From: Cocos nucifera | Lineage: Eukaryota > Streptophyta > Magnoliopsida > Arecales > Arecaceae | Assembly (NCBI GenBank): GCA_006176705.1 | Contig: QRFJ01006390.1 | Coordinates: 186,001-250,000 of the forward strand | Length of the DNA: 64,000 nt | Direction of reading: 5' to 3' | Shown: positions 33,615-46,570 of the stretch, piece after piece | How the letters are laid out: each line of letters begins with the position of its first letter | How positions within the stretch are numbered: position 1 is the first letter of the stretch | Program-made: the position numbers and the translations under genes | The notes under the pieces: model-generated | Seen by the model: the letters and a program-made list of their open reading frames with translations, nothing else | Databases searched by the model: none | Told to the model about the DNA's origin: nothing

Positions 33615-35057
33615 GAATCGAAGGCGAGAGGGGCGGAGAAGTGAGAAGGGAAACCCTAGCCGGCTTCGACTGTAGACATTAAGAGGTCGGTATCTCTCAA
33701 GCAGTACGTTAATTTTCGCACGTAAAAGGGGAAGGGAGAGATCGGAATGGGGTTGTGATGCGGGGATCGTAAAAAGGTTCATCCTTTTCTCTTGTTTTCG
33801 GTAGATCGATGTGCGTTTGGTGCTAATTCATTACTTGTTTATGGAGATTAGTCCTGAGATTATTGTGATCACTGGTGCCGTTGAGATCTGTAGCGAATTG
33901 AAGGAAGGGAGAGAGGGACGGAAGGGGAATGGTTTGTTTCTGACATTCGTGTTTCATTTCTATCGTTTCGTGCTTCTTTATATTCGTTTCTTTGGTTGCC
34001 CAAAAAAGTTTTAAAGGAATTTGATGTTTTTTCGTGGAGTAATCTGGTTGTTTCTCCTAATCTACCCCTTTTTCTTTTCTTCTGCTTGCAAAAGGAAAAT
34101 AGCCTTCTGTTTTCAACACCGTGGTTTTCTGTTTCTGGAGTTTCAAAATTTGCGAATATTATTTTTTATTTGACCTTTTATTAAATTTTTTTTCCTGAAA
34201 TTTCGTGTCAATTGAATTTTGTACGGAGTCTATTTCCTGTTATTGTAGTTGTGTTGGATATCAGATAAGGTATTTTTGATTTTAAAGGAAATATGTCACT
34301 AACTAATATGGTGCGCTTAGAATATTTAGACAAGGGAATTTGTTTCTTTTCAAAATTGTCCTTTTATCATCTGAAGCTGTTTTCTTCACCTCCTAAATAG
34401 GTTTACCAATAATATGCACTAACAAAACAAGAAAAAAAACATGCTTTTACTTTGAATACATGGTGGGTGATTTTGTCCCTCGCTTTTCTGTTTGCCTTTT
34501 TGTTTGTAGTGTTTTGAAATGTTTTTCATTTATTGCTTCGTTCAGATGCTGATTCCATGTTGGGTCAAAAATTATATGTGCTCTGGGTCGCTACTTATTT
34601 TTGAGATTTGAGGTGTGGGAGTGTCTAATGGTGGAGGAGGATGTTTTGACAAGATTTTTTTTTTAAAATTTGCCCCTCTTTTTTTTTCTTTTTTTTTCTT
34701 TTTTTTTTTTTTTTATAGATAATGGGTCCTGTTTAACTGACTGAAGTAGAGTAGTTGAAGCAATGGGGTTAAAAGTTAATTGGATCGTGGGGAAGGGTAT
34801 AGTAATGTCGAGTGGAGAATTTGGTAAAATTATTTGGTGCAGCCTGTGTTGTGGTGTTGGAATCGGGGTTGTTTCTTTTTTGGAAGGAAAGAATTGGTGG
34901 TTTGATTTGGACTCATGGAGGTGGCTTTGGATGTCTGGTTTTGTTGTGGACAGGGAGGAAGGTGTTGGTGGTGGTTGTAGTGGTGGTGGTGTTGGTCGTT
35001 TTGTTGGTGGTAGTGCAGATTGGTAGCAGCTGGTCGTGTTAAGGATAAAGACTGAAG
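33615..35057 (+). other. Probable 5' UTR exon plus 5' UTR intron
   Basis: A GC-richer leader (33615 to about 33770) is followed by ~1.2 kb of T-rich, intron-like sequence with no coding signal. Possible donors are GTAAAAAG near 33768 and GTTCAT near 33776. Possible acceptors are the long poly-T tract ending TATAG at 34718 and GTGCAG near 35019. If the first acceptor is used, several upstream ATGs enter the leader; the second gives a short, clean leader. RNA data would decide. Confidence 0.5.
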
Positions 35058-38000
35058 ATGAGTCAAAGCAGCCGCAGCCCTCCAAGAGACCGCAGGATCC
35101 GCACCGAACGATCCTCATATCGTGATGCTCCGTACAGGAGGGACATTCGCCGAGGTTCCAGGTCTTTTTTCTTTTTCCTGTTATCTGAGTATCATACAAA
35201 TCTGTGATATCCTTCATTCGATCCAGTACACATATACCCATGGCTTACCCTTTCTATTTTGGATTTCAATTATATTGCTATGTTTCAGCTATGTGCCTTT
35301 CCCACATACTTTGTTTGGAGTTAGATGTAATAGTCTGCAGTTGTAGATAGGCGGCTGCTATGTCTGGCTGAAATGCATTTCATGTTGCGTAAGTGAGGAG
35401 AACTTGTATTAAGAAATAATTTATCTGCTGACCAATGTCCCACTAGAAATGATGCCAATGTTTTATTGCAAAAGTTGCCTCTCGAGCCCTTTAGATTTCC
35501 TTCCATGCCTTTGGGTTTTATATAAATAGGGAGTGAAAAAAAAAAGGACTCATTCATTCAAACTTTTTATTTTTGTTGTTTGCTACATGGACTACTCGTG
35601 GAAGAAATACATGATTATTTTTGCTATGCTTTCAATCACTGTACAAATGCCTCATATGCACCTATTGGCAGATAAAAAACTGAAATGCGTACCCACTGGA
35701 TGTTGTTAGGATTGGGATCAAGTTATAAATCATTGAGGGATTTTGATCATATGTGATCATGGATTCAATTGCTGATCATAATTTTTTTTTTTTCGATTTC
35801 TACAAAATTCTTAAAAATATAAAATAAATAAAAAAATGAAAATGTATCTGTTATTAGATTGGTGAAGAATAAGAGGCCATACATATAACAATCCTCATTC
35901 CCACCATCATAAACCTATATATAGCATGTCTGATGAAATAAATGTCATGTCTACTTTTTAAAGGTATCTATACCGAACCTATCAATTGAATTATTCTTTT
36001 AGGTATAATACTTTTGAGAAAAGTGTATCAATATTTAAAAAGATTGCAGAAGTATGAAAATTTTCCTGTTGATCATAATTCCATAAATTCCAAAGTTTCT
36101 GTTTGTTGACTTTTTAGAAGTCAAAAATTGTAATTAACATGCTACTTTTACATGCTTAAGATTGTTATGGATGAACAAGCAATTCTAAAGGCATCTAATC
36201 CAATAAATTATATGAAATAGAGTTCCATATGATCTAATATATAAATAACATGATCAAGTTGAGTCTTATGATCGATGGGATTGTGTGATGTATAATATAG
36301 ATTTGGATCTTATTTCTAGACTAATCATGATCCAAGAGTGAGATCAAGAATGCTCAAGGCCATTTTGATCAGTATAGTAAGATCCATATCATATATCATA
36401 AGTGTTTTAAGAACAAATTAGCTGCCTACATGGAACTTGAACTAGGCAAATCTGCCTTGATTTGCATGCACTGCATTATCTAATGCATCACCCACTTCAT
36501 GAGGGTTTTATGTGGTTCAAGTTCTTTGTGAACACTTCTACCTCATGCTTAATATATGCACACCTTATGTACCAATTGGGTATAGATCAGCTGGACCATG
36601 TCAAACATGAAACTTTCAAGGTTTCCTATTAAACAGTACTTGATTAACAACATGTTTCATCTGGACAGCTACTTAACAACAAGCAAAAGTGTCAGAATTT
36701 GTCTTTGAATTGTATGCTAATAAAATACTAAAAAGCAGCATATAGTCTTCACTTAGCTGCATCTTGACAAATAAGGAACAAAAAAGGAGAATAGCTGACA
36801 CAAAGGACAAAACTCCAATTGAGAAAGCAATTCAGGAAACCTCTCAAATTTTGCAGTTGTTTGCTCTCACTTCAAACATGCCTTTTCTCTTCTTCTTGAT
36901 ATATATGACAGAACCTATGTTCTCCCTCCCTTTTGGAATTGCTTGGTTCGTGGGAACAATTTCGCCTCATTGGAATATTTTTTTCGGGAAAGCTGATGCA
37001 TGGGTATATAATGCTTGGGAAAGTGGTTTTTGCATGTTGGGTTGACCATGGGAAAGTGGCACATTCTAGAGTAGCTAATGTTTAGTTGAGCATATATTTT
37101 CCTGGAAAAGTTATGAAAACTACCTGTTATGCCTTTAATAAAAGGAAATACCTTAACATTATATCTAAAAACTCAAATGACACTTTTGGAAAAGAAATTA
37201 CCCCAATTCCTACCAATGGGAATTGGACTTTCCCATGTCCCATATAGGCTTTTTTTCCCCATAAAATATGATAATCTTATTCCCATGGGAAAGCTACATT
37301 TTTCATCTCTCTCCTTCGAAAACTCCAACCAAACATAAGGCATTTCTCCATTTTTTTCATTAACTACACTATCCCCCCTCCGCCACCCATGAACCAAATG
37401 AGTCCTTTATGTTTGTTTGTCGAGAATGTTGTACATCATCCAGTTCTTCCATACACATATATCCTTGCCTCCTTGGCTTGTGTGTAAATTTCAATCTCCA
37501 GTCTTTAAGAGTGCAACATACGGATCTTGAGGTAGTTTTGTCAAAGCATCTAACTATTATTGGTTAATCTCTATATCAAAATGATAAATTATCCATTCCG
37601 GCATAACAAAATTAAAATTCCATTATTAGAAAAGAAAAAAAAAAAAAAGAGAAGTGATTGGCACACTATGTGTGGTTTTCCTACTCATATTAAATGATCC
37701 AAATATTACCAACTTGCTGAAACATAACTTCTCTTGAATGTTAGCTTGGACTTATATAGATTGGAATGCAGAACTAGAGATGGTTAAGTCTGTTTGTATT
37801 CAGCTAAAAGTCAGCCCTATTTTTTACAATCAAGCAGGCCTTTTCATAGTTGATAAGGCCTTATGAGTTGCCATGCAAATGTCTAATGAACTTATTTATA
37901 ATTTGGAGCCTAATAAGAGGAACAAAATTTGTATGACTGCAATCTGTGTTCATTATATTTTGACTGAGCATGATCACCTTTATGCATAGTTGATGTTTAC

Positions 38001-40297
38001 TTCAATCATTCAACAGTTTTTCAAATCAGCATGTTTGCTTCTTTTAGATTTTTGTCCACGCTTATACCTATTTTAGGTTCTGGGTTCATTGCCACATCTA
38101 TGATTGGTTTTGGTCTTGAAATTTCAACTTTCATAGTTCAGATTTAGTGAAAACTTTGGTCTAAACTTGAATTTCCAGCAATTTATAGGTTTAACCTTGC
38201 TTCCCAAGTCCCTATAGACCTCTACCATAAATTTCCTACATTACTTTGGTATCCAAACCTTTGGAAAGCCACCATAGTTTCCAATCCAATTCATGGAGCA
38301 TATCTGACTGTCAAAAATGCCTTTATAAGTTATGAACATGTCCTTGATGAAGATTCCACTGTAGATCTTGAACCATGTGATTTTCTTGGTTGGATCACAT
38401 ATATAGAATATTACTTTGATTGGTACAATATGTCTGACCAGATGGGAATACATTTTTATTTTTGTTCCAATCTCCTTTCTCCCTATTCTTGCTTTTTTAC
38501 TTTTGTGCCTTTTGGTTTTTGGCCTCTCTTTTCTTTTGCTGTATTTTAGTCTGCAGCCAACAGCATCCAATCAAGCCTGATCACATCTAGTGAATTGCTA
38601 CTACATGTGAACCTATAAAACCCCGACAAACCTTTTTGTCCTCCCTTCTTAATTCAATTTTAATTTGAGATCATGTATGAATTGAATTTTTCTGCCAACT
38701 TTTATTCTAGTCCTTATAGATACCCTCCCATAGATTGGTATCACTTTGTACTATGTCTGTTGCCTGGAATATCAACTAGGTTGTGGCTTAATCTCTTGGC
38801 TGCAATTGTTAGGCTACTTGACAATTATGTACATGATACAGCATTAGTTGAAATAAGGACCTTGTTAAAGGGACAGTTATTCAACAATCCAACAAACAAG
38901 CAACTTATAATGTCAATCTTTTGGTTATATGGTCAAGTTGTGTGGAACTGATATAGCATTATCATATGGAAGACATTCTTTTTGCTGGGTTTCATAAACT
39001 CAATAAGCTGATTAGACCTTTATCATAACCATGTTTTTGAACTTCTCTAACTTATTGGAAATCCACGTGTGATAAAGATTAGACCTTTATCAAACCTTTG
39101 GATAAAAACTCAAATAGGTTCTTGAATGAAATACTAAAACCATATCCATTCAGATTTTTCCCCAATTATTTGGGCTCTTTTTTATGTGGCCTTATTCACC
39201 AAGTATTCCTATTTAAGGCCGCCACCTCTGTTGCTAGTTTGAGATTCTGTGTCTTCTCTTATAACCTCCATGCATATTACATTAGTTAGGTTTTCCCTCC
39301 TTTTCCTGCAACCTTCATCACAAATTGAAGTATCTTTTCTTATTGGAGACCCCCAGATCTTTGTTTTATATGCCTATACCATTTCAATCAATTTTCAGTT
39401 TCTTTATCCTTACTTTCTGCAATTCCTACAGCTCATCTTATACATACATTTCTCAATCCATTATTTTTATTTTATTGCCTATTCGCTTCATGTTCTCGTT
39501 TCTACCACACTTAACTTGTTTTCCTCCGTGTCCAACATTCTGATCGATATAACATTGCGGGCCTTATTATTGTTCTGTAGAACTTTCCCTTAAGTTTCCA
39601 AGGTATGTGTCAATTACATGGAATTGTAGAAGCCTTTCTCCACTTTATCCAACTCTAATTTTATTATTTCGTGTACTAGATCTTAAATAACAACACCAAT
39701 CATTATGTGGTTTCTCTTGTCTATCGATCTTAATTGGAATCTCATCTTTGTTTCCATTCTCATTAAGTAGATTTCATATACTCAATCTTTATTCTGATTT
39801 TTAATCTCTTGTCCTTTAAAGCTTCTTCTATAAGTCCAATTTAGTTTTTAATCTAGTTCTTTTCTTCATCAATAACATACATCTTCTTGAATATTGGCAG
39901 TACATTAATACAGCGTTAATATTTTGGGTTCTTATGTATAATATACTTATATTGGAGTTCATATTAGCAGAGTTGTTGATTTTCGCTTGTTTTATTGGGT
40001 TCCATATTTAAAAATAAACCAATCAGACCGTGTACAACCATTTGCATATTCTTGTCTAAGTGCTTGTAACTTGAAAACTTAAACCGATTGTATGCTTCAA
40101 AAGTGAACTAAGTCGCTAACCTAAGTTGAAATTGCGGGCCGACCAAATTGCTATTTAAAAGATTAAGGGCATACATGCATATACATTACATTACATTACA
40201 TATATGTATACATTACATTACATTACATTACATACATATATGTATACTCATATACATCTATACATACATATACATGCATGCATGCACACACATCTAT

Positions 40298-40338
<41 letters not shown>

Positions 40339-40401
40339 TACACACATATATATACACACATACATACACACATACATATACACACATCTACATATACATA
40401 C

Positions 40402-40436
<35 letters not shown>

Positions 40437-43400
40437 TACATACATGCATACATATACACACATATACACACATACATACATACATATACATATATACATA
40501 TATACATATATACATGTATAGAGCCAGGCTAGAATCAAATCGACCAGATTGAACTCAGATCCAATTAGGTCAAAACTCTACAATAGGGGTCCTACATCAA
40601 TGATCCAAGCTGGTGAATATGATCTAATATTTTAAAACTGCTTGCACATTACAAAACATATGATTTGTAGACCTCTAGCCTATTCATCAAGTAGTCAAAA
40701 ATTGGATAGCTTAAATAAAATTAAATTAGATATATTTTTTGATCACTTGATGCATAGGCTAGGGGTCTTCAAATCATAGGATTTTTGGTGTGCAAGCAAT
40801 TTTGAGCTAGTAGATCACATCCAACGGTTTGAATTATTGATGTAAGACCCTTATTGTCCAATTTTAACTTGATCAGATTTGGGCCCAAATCCTGTCGACA
40901 TTATCCAAGTCTGCCCCATAATATATATGCGCGCGCGCGCGCGCACACATATATATAACAGAAAGTAAAATACTTTTTGCTGATGAATAGTAAACTTGCA
41001 ATTCTGAATTAACAAATAATTATGAGGTAATTTTTTAATATTACAGAAGTTAAAGAAATTTACATATAGATTATTGAAATCAGGATTTCCAATATCTGTA
41101 TATGCATGTTTATTAGATTTGAGATGTTTGAATTAAAACAAAGCAAGCATAATTTGTCAATGAAATCTAATTTGTTAGAGTACCGTGTGATATATTATTT
41201 ACTGAATAGAATACACCATAAAAGTAGCTGTAAACAGTGAAGTTTAAATCCCTTGAACGATAATTGTTAATATAATTAATACAACAAACCTAGATAGCAT
41301 TGAAATAAAATAGTGACCGGAAGAAATATTGTATACGGTTGTTGAAGTAAAATACAATTTAAACTATTTCAAAATAATTTTGGAAATCATTATTATAATG
41401 TCCACATAAGCAGTTGCTGTTTGAAGCAGGAAATAGGTGTTGTTATACAGAAATTATCATGAAGTACTTATTGTAGAATACTTTGTTAGGCAGTCATAAT
41501 AACACGTGTAGAATTAAAGATTACATGGCATTGGAAGTATGATTAAGGAATTGCAGGGAAGGTGAAAGAATATAGATGAGAAGTAAACTAAGCAACTCAA
41601 GCAGTGACCTTACATGGCATGTTTTGTTAAAGTAAAGATTATTGACAAAGAAATGGCAAGTAAAAGATGGTAATTAGGTGTAAATGATTAATTGATAACT
41701 GATTTCTCTATGCCACAATGTGATCTGGTATTGTGACCGACATATCATAGGACCATGATAAAACATCAAAGCTTCTACAGTAAAAAATGTAGTCCTAATT
41801 TTGCATGAAAAAAATGCTATATTCTTTAGGTCCAGTTTGATCTTTACATCACATAATTAGATGCCTTCTAGTTGGTTGGCATGAAAGGATGCATTTCATG
41901 CTAGTACCAGATCGAGACATAGCACAACTTGGAGGCATATTTTTCTGAATGGGTTACTTTACATATTTGATCATTATCATGTGCTTTTTGGATTATCTCA
42001 TGTTTGTTTATTTAATTTACTTAAATGCATCCTTACACATCATGCTTCGTGCATTGCTTACATGACTCCTGATCCACCTTGATGAAAGCAATAGACCTGA
42101 AATATTAGTGTCAAAGTCAGTGTCCAGTGGATTTCTGAAAGTAACGTTTCATTCCTTTATTTTGGGGACCAAGTTACATTTTTTCCTTTCTTTTTTCTCT
42201 GTTATCTCAGCAAGCCTTTTTCCATACATCATAACATATTCAATACCTCTGTACATGTGCATAAATATGAGGCTGGGTGCATGGGTGTCCATGTGCTTGT
42301 TTGTGGCTTGGTGGAGGTGATAGATATGCACTTCTATGGTGTTGTTTGATTTCCATTTGCTGGTTACAAAGGACATTAATTTTTGTTCTAGTTTTACAAT
42401 TTGAGTTTTAAAGAGGGCCCTGCCATTAAAGATAAGAATTGTGTGTGCATGCATGCCTCTTGATGGAGATAATGGATATACTCTTCTAGAATGTTGTCTG
42501 TTCTCCACTTGCTGGTTAGAAAAAGTAAGGATGTTATGTTTGCATGTGTCATACAACTTGAGGAATAAAGAGGACTCTAACATTAAGGATAAGATTGAAG
42601 AGAAGCAATAAAGTGACTTGGACTTCGAATTTAGCACAGACATGAATCAGTTCTGGGAAGGCTAGATATTGCATGTGGGCGAAGTTATGGATATGGGCAA
42701 TGGATCTGTTCTTGCTTTATCAAATCAAATGGAGCTCTGCTGAGGCAGGTTTTGATGTGTGTTGACGCATAAAGCAGGGAATACAGTAAACCTGTCGTGG
42801 AGGTTGAGGAAGGTATTGGGAAAAGCTTGTTGTATGAAGTTTTCAAGAATGAGCATAGGTTTTCTCTAACCATGCTCTCGCTAATTCTGTGCTTTTCCAG
42901 ATGAAATACCTTTATCCAAGAATGAGCTTTGTTAGTATGTTAAAATGTGCATCATATTGCTTGCTTGGTTAATATGGCAAATTACTGATGTATTGATTGC
43001 ATTTTCAATTTACTAGCATGAATTTAATTGCCAATGTAGCAAAGCTGGGTAGCTGGAAACTAGTACCTAAGGTAATGTACCTGCTTTGGAAATTCTCTGG
43101 AAACTTGAACCTGTGCCTGCTTCCTAAGTGCTTCCTTCAAGTGTCTTTAGACCCACACCTGCACCTGCTCCCGCATCCGCACCACTCCCAATTCTGGCAA
43201 TAAGAACAGAAGGCATGATTACATGTTAACTTTATTATTTCTTTTAATAGAAATATATTATTGATTACTTGAAGATGGTCCTGGATGCATTTAGTATGTT
43301 TTTTAAAATTATTTTTGTCAATAGAGAGTGTGATTGCTTGGATATTTGAGAAAATTTCATTCGTTTTTTCTTTATAGGCACGTTGATCTGTGCAAGAATT

Positions 43401-44522
43401 GCAAGCGACCTGGACACTATGCTAGGGAATGCCCAAATGTGGCTGTCTGCAATAATTGTGGCCTACCAGGGTAAGAATCAGAATATAATATGCCTCCACT
43501 ATATATTTACATGGTCCTAGTAGGTTTGTGGGTTGGATTTTGCCGGTACTTGATTTTTGATTGGGGGATCTTACTGTTGATGGCAGTGTAGATACATGTC
43601 ATATCTGTGATCATTTACATTGCATCACAGTGCATCATAAAGTGAAGACCAATACATGAGTCATATTCCCAATGCAGTTTGCACGATCAAATACAACGTA
43701 AAATGGTAATAGCAAGTTCGAATGGGTTTTGGCAGTGTGGTTTTGCAGTTTAATTTGAATCATCGATGACATCTGATTGCCTTTGAACTGCATATTAACC
43801 GTAAATGGATCCTCTATTCTTCCCCATCTTCATTCAGAAGATGGCTTTCCTAACTTGTCATACTAGCCTTCATCTTTTCTTATCCCGGAAAAACATTCAC
43901 ATGCATAATTTGAATTTCCAAAGAGTGAAAGGTTTTATTCCGTAGTTTTCATTGGTTTTAGATATATTATGATGTAATCCATTTAATCAGGCACATAGCG
44001 GCAGAATGCACTACAAAGGCCCTCTGTTGGAACTGCAAAGAGCCTGGCCATACAGCAAGCAAGTGCCCGAACGAGGGTATTTGCCATACCTGTGGCAAGG
44101 TTGGCCATCTTGCGAGGGACTGTACTGCTCCCCAGCTGCCACCGGGTGATTTAAGGCTCTGCAACAATTGCTACAAGCAAGGACACATTGCTGCCGATTG
44201 CACCAACGAGAAGGCCTGCAACAACTGCAGGAAGACGGGGCACCTGGCTCGTGACTGCCAAAATGAGCCTGTGTGCAACCTGTGTAACGTTGCTGGGCAT
44301 GTGGCCAGGCAATGTCCAAAGGCAGAGGTTATCGGCGAAAGGAGTGGTGGGCTTCGTGGCGGATACCGGGATGTGGTTTGCCGGAGTTGTAACCAAGTCG
44401 GCCACATGAGCAGGGACTGCATGGGGCCGCTGGTGATCTGCCACAACTGTGGTGGAAGGGGTCACTGGGCATACGAGTGTCCGTCCGGGAGGTTCCTGGA
44501 CCGTGGCCCTCGAAGGTATTGA
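35058..44522 (+). CDS. GIS2/CNBP-like CCHC zinc-knuckle protein (3 coding exons)
   Basis: Coding exons are 35058-35161, 43378-43470 and 43991-44522, total 729 nt, 242 aa plus stop. The frame closes across both introns (phase 2 each). Introns: 35162-43377 (GT..TATAG, weak donor GTCTTT) and 43471-43990 (GTAAGA..ATCAG). The N-terminus (M-S-Q-S-S-R-S-P-P-R-D-R-R) is Arg/Ser-rich. Nine CX2CX4HX4C knuckles follow, beginning C-K-N-C-K-R-P-G-H and ending C-H-N-C-G-G-R-G-H-W-A-Y-E-C; a Gly/Arg linker precedes the last two. The C-terminus is D-R-G-P-R-R-Y. Proteins of this family bind single-stranded nucleic acid and act in mRNA translation or stability. All knuckle ligands are present and the frame is intact, so the gene looks functional. 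Intron 2 is long and carries element insertions. Confidence 0.95.
36938..37405. mobile_element. Possible Tourist/hAT-like MITE
   Basis: The left end TTGCTTGGTTCGTGGGAA and the right end, read in reverse complement, CTCATTTGGTTCATGGGTGG are similar, and CATGGGAAAG recurs in inverted copies inside. The arms are short and diverged, and no duplication was confirmed. Confidence 0.4.
40165..40518. repeat. Compound microsatellite (CATTA, CA, CATA, TA)
   Basis: Runs of ATTAC, (CA)n of about 30 bp near 40301-40333, then mixed CATA/TATA repeats. All ORFs here on both strands are repeat artefacts (His-Thr-Tyr and Cys-Val-Tyr polymers). Confidence 0.95.
40519..40918. mobile_element. ~400-bp foldback MITE between microsatellites
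   Basis: The two halves are near mirror images. Left blocks GGGGTCCTACATCAATGATC, ACTGCTTGCACATTACAAAA, TATGATTTGTAGACCTCTAG and CCTATTCATCAAGTAGTCAAAAA pair with right-half reverse complements AGGGTCTTACATCAATAATT, TTGCTTGCACACCAAAAATC, TATGATTTGAAGACCCCTAG and CCTATGCATCAAGTGATCAAAAA. It is flanked on both sides by TA-rich microsatellite (ACATGTATA on the left, ATATATATGCGCG on the right). Size and flanks recall the rice Micron elements that insert in TA microsatellites; that link is inference. Confidence 0.75.
40920..40957. repeat. Alternating TA / GC / CA / TA tract
   Basis: ATATATAT, then about 18 alternating G/C bases, then CACACATATATATA. Continuous purine-pyrimidine alternation of this kind is Z-DNA-prone. 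Confidence 0.9.
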
Positions 44523-45060
44523 ATGATTGGTGGCGGCCTCAGCATGTGCTTTGGGGCTGGATATCTGAGCTCTGGACCAAATTTTAGATGAACTACATTT
44601 TGAGTTTATTTGCGTGGTTATATCTTGATTATTGGACAGGATTTGGATTATAGGCCTGTAACAGTTAATAATTAAACTTTAAGGTGGATTCTCGTGTCTT
44701 GTGATTGTGACTAATTTTTTTACGTAGGAACGATTTGGGTATCATTTGGATTGTTTCTTGTTGTGCTGGTGTTGCTTCCAGGTGATTGGCTCAACATTCT
44801 TCCCAGAAAACTGCCGGCCTTAAATTTTCTTGGGGAGGATCCGACCAGGAGGTCAACTGCAACCAAATGATTTTGATGGTAGGTCTTTATAAGGCCGGTA
44901 GTACTGCATCTGCGACAGCAAATCAATGTTTTTATTAGCCCATAAACTTGCTCGATAAGAAACTAAGCCAATTCCTCTGCCCGTGTTGCTACCCGCCATT
45001 TGAATGGTTGCCTTCTCGTTTGATACTGCGAGTTTTCAAAGGCTCATTTCTACCAAACAG

Positions 45061-45093
<33 letters not shown>

Positions 45094-45823
45094 AGGCTCG
45101 GGACAATGTTTCTTGGGCAACCCTGCTCACCGATGATGCTTATCCATCGTGTAACGGGATCTAATCATAAATAATGAGTTAATGAATTTATTCCATTACA
45201 GAAGGAAGTCTGCATGAAAAATGCATCTACACTTGAGGGGAAAGAGAGCATTCAATCATTTATCATAGGGGAAGCAAGAGAGAAAATGCTCTAAAATTAA
45301 AAAATGCAAGCATGATCCTCAAAAGGTAATGTAACCAATCAATCAATTTTCAAAAACGTATATAAATAAATATCCATAACTAGATGAAGAATCATTTGAC
45401 TAATCAGTGTTAGGAGATTTCGACTAGGAATAAATTCCCTACGTTTGAAGGCAGGATTGGCCCAAGCTTATTAATGATTTCATTACAATAGCCATCTAAA
45501 GCAGAAGGAAGCTGGCTCACCAACATGAGCCACATCAAAGTGAAACAAAAATTTGGTTCTAAATGCAGGAAAATTCTTCTTGCCTTAATCGGTTGAACAA
45601 GTGCCATCACTGGATGGTTCTTTTTGAAAACAGTCGAGTAACCAACAAGAAAACATCAGTAGAAAAGAGAGGAGATGAACTCAGATGAGTGCTACTTGAA
45701 CGCTGCCTTTAATGTGCCCCAAAAAACGGGCGATGACCTGGATTTGGTGCCAAGTAGCCAAAGCCCACTAGCCACAAAAATACGCATACAAATTTTTGAA
45801 GCACGGGGCTTAAAAATCTAATC
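44523..45823. other. 3' UTR and convergent intergenic region
   Basis: Holds the 3' UTR of the CCHC gene (possible poly(A) signals AATTAAA near 44670) and, from the other side, the 3' UTR of the SMO1-like gene. A 31-base poly(A) run lies at 45061-45091. No further gene recognised. Confidence 0.6.
45061..45091. repeat. 31-base poly(A) run
   Basis: An uninterrupted A tract. The sequence before it shows no retrocopy features. Confidence 0.95.
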
Positions 45824-46570
45824 CTACTCAGACTTCTTAATTTGATTCCAACCATTGGCTTCTCCATATTGGCCAGTTGCCCATTGCTCCTTCAACTGTC
45901 AAAGATGACAAACAATTGAGTACATTGAAGAAAAAAGTATTGATGAAATTACAACTTCGAACCTAAATGTATGGCACGGGTATCATTTATAACTTTGCAT
46001 AATGAAATATATGGAACTTGAAAGTCTCAGTGCATGAATTTTTTCCAGATAAATGAAAATAAATCACAGAATGTTATCTGTGTCACCATTTAGCTTAGGC
46101 TTGTGAAAACAGATGCTAAAATAATTAGCATTAAGCATGTTATGTTTGCACATGAGGGAGAGAGAATCTAGCAGACATTTGTTTTCAGAAACTAGTATAC
46201 ATGCCCATGCATGCTTCGATACAATAGCAATATGTGAGACTTGCAGAATGAAGACACATAATATGCATGGATACTGGCAAGGAGAGGTGGAACTACCTTT
46301 GCAAGGTGTGCCTTGTAATATCTGTAACCCTGAGATGATAAAGAAACAAGCATGGCGTCAATATACCAGACCTCTCCCTTTAAAGCTAAGCACACACTCA
46401 AAGTTACAAGAAATTAGCTAACCTTGTCAGTTCCATATATGTAGTCACAGTAGGTAAAGACAGAAGCAAAGTTACTCTGGCTCTGGCGTCCTACGTAATG
46501 ATGATAATCATGGTACTCTGCCCCTCCATAAAACGGGATGTATTTTGTCGGATTTAGAGGTAAGTCATAG
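45824..46570 (-). CDS. SMO1: Sterol 4-alpha-methyl oxidase (SMO1-like), last three exons
   Basis: Exons on the minus strand are 46423-46570 (148 nt), 46297-46329 (33 nt) and 45824-45895 (72 nt, stop TAG). Acceptors are AAACAG, TCTCAG and TTGACAG; donors are GTTAGC and GTAGTT. The first exon reads Y-D-L-P...P-F-Y-G-G-A-E-Y-H-D-Y-H-H, the last His box (HX2HH) of the membrane fatty acid hydroxylase superfamily. It ends F-T-Y-C-D-Y-I-Y-G-T-D-K, as in plant SMO proteins. The C-terminal tail is L-K-E-Q-W-A-T-G-Q-Y-G. The family removes sterol C-4 methyl groups in the ER with a di-iron centre. The upstream exons with the first His boxes are not visible in the window. Either a large TE-filled intron continues beyond the window or this is a gene fragment. 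Confidence 0.8.

Larger units (their letters stand above)
35162..43377 (+). other. Intron 2 of the CCHC gene (8.2 kb)
   Basis: No independent gene is recognised inside. It contains a probable MITE (36938-37405), a microsatellite complex (40165-40518), a foldback MITE (40519-40918) and a GC/CA/TA alternating tract (40920-40957). The stretches 35200-36930, 37410-40160 and 41000-43370 show nothing but AT-rich intronic sequence. Confidence 0.85.

Noticed and set aside
34763..35026. 87-codon frame just before the CCHC start
   Set aside because: Gly/Val-rich product of GGT repeats in the 5' intron or leader; no domain and not in frame with the gene.
40148..40552. Long open frames on both strands over the microsatellite
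   Set aside because: They translate to His/Thr/Tyr/Ile or Cys/Val/Tyr polymers dictated by CA and TATA repeats; no start context or domain.
42149..42643. 164-codon minus-strand frame in intron 2
   Set aside because: No recognisable domain, unremarkable composition, and it lies in a large intron; judged chance.
44151..44465. Minus-strand frames opposite the last CCHC exon
   Set aside because: Shadows of the zinc-knuckle coding strand.
45061..45091. Poly(A) run as the tail of a retrocopy
   Set aside because: No upstream gene-like sequence or flanking duplication supports a retrocopy; treated as a simple repeat.
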